In this document: positions 59,545-64,000 of the stretch, piece by piece
How positions within the stretch are numbered: the first letter of the stretch is position 1
How the letters are laid out: every line of letters begins with the position of its first letter
Assembly: GCF_000152705.1 (NCBI RefSeq)
Contig: NZ_CH672413.1
Location: forward strand, 2,482,039-2,546,038
Reading direction: 5' to 3'
Origin: Janibacter sp. HTCC2649
Lineage (GTDB): Bacteria > Actinomycetota > Actinomycetes > Actinomycetales > Dermatophilaceae
Length of the DNA: 64,000 bases
Notes under the pieces: model-generated
What the model saw: only the letters and a program-made list of their open reading frames with translations
The model's database searches: none
What the model was told of the DNA's origin: nothing
Program-made: the position numbers and the translations under genes

Positions 59545-59772
59545 GTCTCATCCCAATCGACCCTGATCGAGTCTGCTGACCCCCTCGACGAGAACGCAGC
59601 GACATCACAGCCACCCAACCCCGACCGTCCGGGAAGCCGGGACACGTCACATGGCCTGTGCTGCGGGCGTGTCGAGTGGGTCGTCCAGGGGCGACGCAGG
59701 AGCGTCGACGCGACGTGCTGAGAGGTGGTTCCAGTCGAGCACTAGGACACCGGCTACAGGCATGGCGATAGG
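59545..59772. other. Intergenic stretch inside the mobile unit
   Basis: 228 bp with no gene. It begins with the possible inverted IS end and then has short palindromes around CGTCGACGCGACG. No promoter or terminator is recognisable. Confidence 0.35.
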
Positions 59773-60714
59773 TCAGGAACGGCGTCGCTCCCTACGCAGG
59801 AGGGAGCGCAGAGTCTCGGCGTTCGCGTAGCCGACCCGTCGCGCGATCTCGGCGGAGGTAAGGTCCGTGGTTGCTGAGAGGTGCCGAGCTCGTTCGATGC
59901 GAAGCCGTTGGACGAAGCCGAGCGGAGTGAGGTTGAGCGCCGCACGGACTCGTCGTTCGAGGGTGCGCCGGCTGGTGCCGAGCGACTGCGCGACGAAGGC
60001 GACGTTGAACGGTTCGTCCAGGCGGGCGCGCACGAAGCGTTCGAACTCGACGACGATCGGGTCCTCGTGCCGGAGATGTTCGTAGGCGACGAAGGCCGCC
60101 TGCGACGGACGCTCGTCGATGATGAGGAGCTTGGCGACATGTTGGGCCAGGTCGGGGCTGATCGATCGCACGAGTGAGAGCGCGAGGTCGATGTGGGCGA
60201 ACGCGGCGCCGGCGGTGACGAGGTTGCCGTCGACCACGACCATGGTGTCGAGATCGAGGGCGACGGTCGGATAGCGCTTCAGGAACTCCGGCCCCAGGAA
60301 CCAGCTGGTCGTCGCCCGCCGATGATGCATCCGTCCGGTCTCGGCGACAGCGAACACGCCGGTGCACGCCGCGGCGATCCGGGTGGTCGCGTCGTCGAGG
60401 CGCCCGAGCGAGGCGATGACCGAACGAGCATCTCGGCTCTGGAGGGCGTCGTTGGTAGCGGCGGCCGTGAGGGTTCCAAGCGCAGGGACGACGACCACGT
60501 CGAACTCTGCGGACTCCGACAGCGGGTGGTCCACCGACAGGGTCATCGATGCCGTCGTGGACACTCTCCGTTTCGGTCCGAGGATGGCGAGTTCGATCGG
60601 GTCGATCTGCGGGTCGACATCGCCGCGGGCTCCGTCGGCCACCCGCACGATGTCGATGACCGACGCGACAGCCGAACCGAAGCAGCCGTCGATCGCGATC
60701 AGTCCGATACGCAT
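59773..60714 (-). CDS. GlxA-like transcriptional regulator (DJ-1/PfpI + AraC)
   Basis: Regulator of 313 aa with an N-terminal DJ-1/PfpI-like domain (MRIGLIAIDGCFGSAVASVI; VVVPALG; IAAACTGVFAVAETG, with Cys at the nucleophile-elbow position) and a C-terminal AraC domain (FNVAFVAQSLGTSRRTLERRV, then TSAEIARRVGYANAETLRSLLRRE). ATG 60714 is chosen; TATTGT at 60722-60727 is seven bases upstream. It is divergent from the small monooxygenase-fold gene, which it probably controls. It is cargo of the ISL3 unit. Confidence 0.88.
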   Translation of the reverse strand: MRIGLIAIDGCFGSAVASVIDIVRVADGARGDVDPQIDPIELAILGPKRRVSTTASMTLSVDHPLSESAEFDVVVVPALGTLTAAATNDALQSRDARSVIASLGRLDDATTRIAAACTGVFAVAETGRMHHRRATTSWFLGPEFLKRYPTVALDLDTMVVVDGNLVTAGAAFAHIDLALSLVRSISPDLAQHVAKLLIIDERPSQAAFVAYEHLRHEDPIVVEFERFVRARLDEPFNVAFVAQSLGTSRRTLERRVRAALNLTPLGFVQRLRIERARHLSATTDLTSAEIARRVGYANAETLRSLLRRERRRS

Positions 60715-60822
60715 GGCGCGAACAATAGCAATACTGCCGTATACGCCACTTCTCACATGCCCTTGCTCGTCATACCCTGAACTCGCTTCACCAAGAAACC
60801 TCGACACCTAGGAGAACCCCTC

Positions 60823-61134
60823 ATGTCCACACCCGCATCACTTCCGTATGCCTTCGTCGCCAAGATCGTCGCGGCCGATGGACAGCACGACGCGCTCGCC
60901 GATCTGCTCGCCGGCGCTGTCGCGCTCGCCAACGAAGAAGTAGGAACGATTGTCTGGTTCGCGGTCAGGACCCACGCCGACACCTTCTGGATCTTCGATG
61001 CATTCCCCGACGAGGCCGCTCGCGACGCCCACGCCAACGGCGCCATCGTCGCAGCCCTGATGGCCAACCAGCACCTCCTCGGTGCAGCACCCGAGATCCT
61101 GGCGGCCGACGTCCTCGCGTCCAAGCTCCCGTAG
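60823..61134 (+). CDS. Antibiotic biosynthesis monooxygenase-fold protein
   Basis: Small dimeric alpha/beta-barrel protein, 103 aa, of the ABM (PF03992) superfamily. ALADLLAGAVALANEEVGTIVWFAVRTHADTFWIFDAFPDEAARDAHANG is the core, with Trp, Phe and His near the putative quinone site. TAGGAGA precedes the ATG. Members include quinol monooxygenases, but many have no known activity. It is divergent from the GlxA-like regulator. Confidence 0.85.
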   Translation: MSTPASLPYAFVAKIVAADGQHDALADLLAGAVALANEEVGTIVWFAVRTHADTFWIFDAFPDEAARDAHANGAIVAALMANQHLLGAAPEILAADVLASKLP

Positions 61135-61653
61135 TCCGCCAACGCACGAGACGATCGCGCCCCGCCGAGCCGTCAGGTCGCGACGCAACGCCACGCTGCG
61201 TTGCCGAGCGGTGCGAGGCCTATCGGCACACGGACAGGATGCCGGCCGCGAGCGCTCAGCCGGCGAGGGGTCCGTCGCAGAGGAGAGCGACGTCGGTGTC
61301 GGGCAGAGCCGTGAGGCCAGCGCATCGCGCGACCAACCGAACCGAACCGCCCCTGCCCTGCGTTTCCGCAGGTCAGGGGCTGTTCGCCGGAGCCGCCTGT
61401 CGGAATCGAACCGACGACCTAATCACGTCGGCTTTGCGTCTATCGCTTGATGCGCCCACTGGGCGAACGAGCCGCTGACCTGCGCAAACGCCGAGCGTGG
61501 GGGACGCCGCCATCCGGAGGTGACCGACGACGACCGACCAGTACCGACCGTTTCACCGGAGCTTGCGGCGGCGTCGAAGCCGAGCAAGCTCCATTCCTTT
61601 AGCTCACCGCGCCCTCCTCCTCGCCGGTCCCGTCGTCGTCGAAGACGTTTCAG
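61135..61653. other. Non-coding stretch with tRNA fragment
   Basis: 519 bp with no supportable protein. A small hairpin, CCTGCGtttcCGCAGG, is near 61359. The 3' part of a tRNA gene lies at 61389-61424 on the minus strand. The rest shows nothing recognisable. Confidence 0.5.
61389..61424 (-). tRNA. 3' fragment of a threonine tRNA gene
   Basis: On the minus strand the sequence reads TTAGGTC, then T-stem GTCGG, loop TTCGATT, CCGAC, then AGGCGGC and TCC. This is a complete T arm plus the 3' acceptor strand, matching actinobacterial tRNA-Thr (5' acceptor would be GCCGCCT). The 5' half (D arm, anticodon) is absent, so this is not a working gene; it resembles the tRNA-end duplicate left by an integrative element. 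Confidence 0.6.
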
Positions 61654-63092
61654 GGGTCTTCTCAGATGACGGTGTAGGTCGGCCGGGCGCGTCGGTCCGC
61701 AGATAGACGTCGAGGTCTCCCGACGACGGAGGTTCCTACGCCATCCATCCGAAAGACCTCGACGTGTCCGACGCTACCCCGCCGGCCGGCTTCGGCCGCC
61801 CTGACCTGACCGCCTTCGCTCGACTCGACGGCCTCGGTCTGAGCGTGACCGGACAACGACTTGAACCGGATCGTGCGGTCCTCGCGTGCCGCGTGGTGGA
61901 ACCAGATCAGTGGTGCCGACGGTGCGGCAGCGAAGGCGCTGCTCGTGACACCGTGATCCGGCGGTTGGCCCACGAGCCGCTGGGCTGGCGACCGACCGTG
62001 CTGGAAGTTGTAGTGCGCCGCTACCGCTGTGCCGACTGCGGACACGTGTGGCGCCAAGACACCAGCGCCGCGGCGGAGCCACGCGCGACGCTCTCGCGCA
62101 CCGGGCTGCGGTGGGCGCTGGAAGGGATCGTGGTCGCACACCTCACCGTCGCCCGTGTCGCCGAGGGACTCGGGGTCGCGTGGGACACCGCCAACAACGC
62201 GGTCCTGGCTGAAGGCAAGCGGCTGCTGATCAACGACCCCACGCGGTTTGAGGGCGTGAAGGTCATTGGCGTCGATGAGCACGTCTGGCGCCACACCAGG
62301 CGTGGCGACAAGTACGTCACCGTGATCATCGACCTCACCCCGGTCCGCGATGGCGCCGGCCCAGCAAGGCTGCTGGACATGGTCGAGGGCCGGTCGAAGG
62401 CGGCGTTCAAGACCTGGCTCGCCGACCGCGACGACGCCTTCCGTGACGCGGTCGAGGTGGTCGCGATGGACGGCTTCACCGGGTTCAAGACCGCCGCTGC
62501 AGAGGAGATCCCGGACGCGGTCACGGTGATGGATCCCTTCCACGTCGTGCGCCTGGCCGGTGACGCCCTCGACAGGTGCCGGCGCCGGGTCCAACTCGCG
62601 ATCCACGGGCACCGTGGGTTCAGGGACGACCCGCTCTACAAGTCGCGGCGCACGCTGCACACCGGCGCGGACCTGCTCACCGACAAGCAGAGCGACAGGC
62701 TACGCGCGCTGTTCGTTGATGACGCTCACGTCGAGGTCGAGGCGACCTGGGGTGTCTACCAGCGCATGATCGCCGCCTATCGCCACGAGGACCGGCAACG
62801 TGGCCGCGAGCTCATGGAGAAGCTGATCACCGACCTCAGCGCCGGCGTCCCCAAGGTGCTCACCGAGCTCACCACCCTGGGCCGGACCCTGAAGAAGCGA
62901 GCCGCTGACGTGCTCGCCTACTTCGAACGACCCGGCACCAGCAACGGGCCGACCGAGGCGCTCAACGGACGGCTCGAACACCTGCGCGGCTCCGCACTCG
63001 GGTTCCGCAACCTGACCAACTACATCGCCCGAAGCCTGCTCGAGACCGGCGGCTTCAGACCCCAACTCCTACACCCCCGATTGGGATGAGCC
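61654..63092 (+). mobile_element. ISL3-family insertion sequence, full length
   Basis: 1439 bp. Left end reads GGGTCTTCTCAGATGACGGTG, right end reads (inward) GGCTCATCCCAATCGGGGGTG, both continuing into TGTAGG. It holds one intact transposase and is distinct from the element at 36200. Confidence 0.88.
61764..63089 (+). CDS. ISL3-family transposase
   Basis: DDE transposase, 441 aa. Zinc-ribbon N-terminus WCRRCGSEG and RYRCADCGHVW, helix-turn-helix (TVARVAEGLGVAWDTANNAV), then VIGVDEHVWRHTRRGDKYVTVIIDL (Asp), VVAMDGFTGFK with VTVMDPFHVVRLAGDALD (Asp), and Glu in SNGPTEALNGRLEHLRGSALGFRNL. GTG start lies 110 bp from the left end. Intact. Confidence 0.94.
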   Translation: MSDATPPAGFGRPDLTAFARLDGLGLSVTGQRLEPDRAVLACRVVEPDQWCRRCGSEGAARDTVIRRLAHEPLGWRPTVLEVVVRRYRCADCGHVWRQDTSAAAEPRATLSRTGLRWALEGIVVAHLTVARVAEGLGVAWDTANNAVLAEGKRLLINDPTRFEGVKVIGVDEHVWRHTRRGDKYVTVIIDLTPVRDGAGPARLLDMVEGRSKAAFKTWLADRDDAFRDAVEVVAMDGFTGFKTAAAEEIPDAVTVMDPFHVVRLAGDALDRCRRRVQLAIHGHRGFRDDPLYKSRRTLHTGADLLTDKQSDRLRALFVDDAHVEVEATWGVYQRMIAAYRHEDRQRGRELMEKLITDLSAGVPKVLTELTTLGRTLKKRAADVLAYFERPGTSNGPTEALNGRLEHLRGSALGFRNLTNYIARSLLETGGFRPQLLHPRLG

Positions 63093-63131
63093 GGCATACC
63101 TGCGTTTCGGGGTGCCCAACCCGGAAATTGG

Positions 63132-64000
63132 GGCTCTCCTGTCATTCGTGTGGGTTGGTTGGGCGGTAAATCCCGAGGCTGAGCATGGCGAGGGCGATGA
63201 GGGCGTCGACGTTGTGGAAGCCGTAGGCGCGTCGGGTGATGACGCGGATCTTGTTGTTCGCTGACTCGGTCAGGGCGTTGTTCAGGCCGCTGGTCAGTGC
63301 TGCGTCGATGGTCTTGCGGTGCGCAGTGATCTTCAGGGCGAGCTCGATGAAGGGTTCGAGCTGGCTGGCTAGCGCGTGAGCTGTCCAACTCTCGAGCAGT
63401 TCCATGGCGGTCACGCCGCGGTCGTTGCCGGTACCGGTGGCGAACACCGCCCTGAGGGCTTCTTTGAGCTGCCAGGCGCGGTGCAGGTCGGGGTGGGTGG
63501 CGGCCAGCCACGACATTGACTCGACGTGTTGGTCGCCCCACCTGTCGGGGTTCATCCGCAGGGTCCACATGATGTTCTTGACCGGCACCCCTGCTCCGGT
63601 CGCGGCCCCGCTGCCCCGCTTCTGGCGGATCCGCACGGAATTCCACACCTGTCGGCGACAAGCGTCCAGGGCGTCCCCGGCCCACTGCACGATGTGGAAC
63701 GGGTCAGCGCAATGGATCGCTTTCGGGGCATGTTCAGCAACTGGGCTCGCGATCCATGAGGCGCTGTCCGAGGTGACGTGGGTCAGATGTGCGGTGCGCT
63801 CAGGGCCCAAAGCAACGAAGAACTGGTTCACGGTCTCCTTCCGGGCCCGCGATCCCACCCACACCAATCGACCGGTGTCGTGGTCGACGACAACCACCAG
63901 GTAGCGGCGACCACGCCGGTAGGCCACCTCGTCAATCCCGATCCGGCGCAATCCATCCAAGCCATCGCTGCCGCTGGCCGCGCGGCGATCGGCGAGCACC
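63132..64000 (-). mobile_element. ISL3-family insertion sequence copy 2, cut by window end
   Basis: Starts GGCTCTCCTGTCATTCGTGT, the right end of the element at 36200-37585, in opposite orientation. The flank is GAAATTGG (63124-63131). The other end is outside the window. Confidence 0.92.
63142..64000 (-). CDS. ISL3-family transposase, partial at window end
   Basis: Contains the last 286 residues of the transposase seen at 36301-37575, with no difference noticed. The first part lies beyond the window. The identity implies recent copying or gene conversion. Confidence 0.92.
   Translation of the reverse strand, partial: VLADRRAASGSDGLDGLRRIGIDEVAYRRGRRYLVVVVDHDTGRLVWVGSRARKETVNQFFVALGPERTAHLTHVTSDSASWIASPVAEHAPKAIHCADPFHIVQWAGDALDACRRQVWNSVRIRQKRGSGAATGAGVPVKNIMWTLRMNPDRWGDQHVESMSWLAATHPDLHRAWQLKEALRAVFATGTGNDRGVTAMELLESWTAHALASQLEPFIELALKITAHRKTIDAALTSGLNNALTESANNKIRVITRRAYGFHNVDALIALAMLSLGIYRPTNPHE

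Larger units (their letters stand above)
59371..63100 (+). mobile_element. Composite-like ISL3 unit with 8-bp target duplication
   Basis: GGCATACC occurs at 59371-59378 just before an ISL3 left end (GGCTCTTCCC at 59379) and again at 63093-63100 just after an ISL3 right end (63092). The two outer ends are a 59379-59544 remnant and the right end of the full element at 61654-63092. Between them lie a GlxA-like regulator, an ABM protein and a tRNA 3' fragment. The full element's own left end reads GGGTCTTCTC and has no matching duplication beside it. Confidence 0.75.

Noticed and set aside
61389..61460. Complete tRNA gene
   Set aside because: Only T arm and 3' acceptor strand are present; no anticodon or D arm can be folded from the adjacent bases.
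61646..63100. Simple insertion of the IS at 61654-63092 with its own target duplication
   Set aside because: Left flank CGTTTCAG and right flank GGCATACC differ; the right flank matches the sequence before the remnant at 59379 instead.

Overview
The window is high-GC actinobacterial chromosome. The evidence is the near-universal G/C third positions, frequent GTG and TTG starts, ATGA/GTGA gene overlaps, Tat-exported PhoX and PhoD phosphatases, a mycothiol-type DinB-like protein, an F420/PPOX-type protein, GAF-ANTAR and NarL-type regulators, and many genes that look leaderless. The gene mix fits Micrococcales, perhaps Intrasporangiaceae; this placement is inference. No rRNA, intact tRNA or CRISPR array was found.

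Layout. 1-10.6 kb: secreted subtilase (cut by the window start), FAD monooxygenase, CDF transporter, two small oxidoreductases, an HxlR regulator with a clear operator, a frameshifted PhzF gene, an EamA transporter, a VOC protein and a secreted zinc metalloprotease. 10.7-19.6 kb: a translationally coupled pair (zinc-dependent phospholipase C-like protein plus an unknown partner), a DHFR-like reductase, an acetyltransferase, an AAA ATPase, a secreted I36/M15-like protein and a lipoprotein. 19.8-30.6 kb: Tat-exported M20 peptidase, rhodanese, PhoD, Fpg/Nei glycosylase, App1-like phosphatase, GAF-ANTAR regulator, an HprK/PqqD-like fusion, a double VOC protein and PhoX behind a PHO-box-like repeat. 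30.9-36.2 kb: a secreted Asp/His/Ser-rich protein overlapping a histidine kinase/response regulator pair, then VOC, acetyltransferase and ATP-dependent DNA ligase genes.

36.2-40.3 kb is an accessory patch: an ISL3-type insertion sequence with an 8-bp target duplication, a mazEF toxin-antitoxin pair with a palindromic operator, and three genes I do not recognise. 40.35-50.3 kb is one tight minus-strand eight-gene operon led by a TetR regulator with a perfect operator. It encodes an AtuA-like protein, a biotin-dependent acyl-CoA carboxylase, two acyl-CoA dehydrogenases and an enoyl-CoA hydratase, as expected for degradation of a branched or terpenoid acyl-CoA. 51.2-57.5 kb holds an amino-sugar gene set (NagA-like deacetylase, DeoR regulator, SIS sugar-phosphate enzyme, class II aldolase, PfkB kinase, ROK kinase) that together could take N-acetylgalactosamine or a relative to triose phosphates. 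57.8-59.3 kb is a DEAD-box helicase.

59.4-64 kb is mobile DNA. A 3.7-kb composite-like unit is bounded by an ISL3-family remnant and a full ISL3-family element, and its outer ends are flanked by the same 8-bp repeat. It carries a GlxA-like regulator, a small monooxygenase-fold protein and the 3' end of a threonine tRNA gene. Next to it is a second copy, in inverted orientation, of the 36.2-kb IS, cut by the window end.

The strongest signal not explained by genes is an octamer, CGGCATAC/GTATGCCG. It occurs about fifty times by eye, in any reading frame and also inside intergenic hairpins, and it is missing from the mobile patches. Several other dispersed palindrome families occur, one of them inside a coding sequence.
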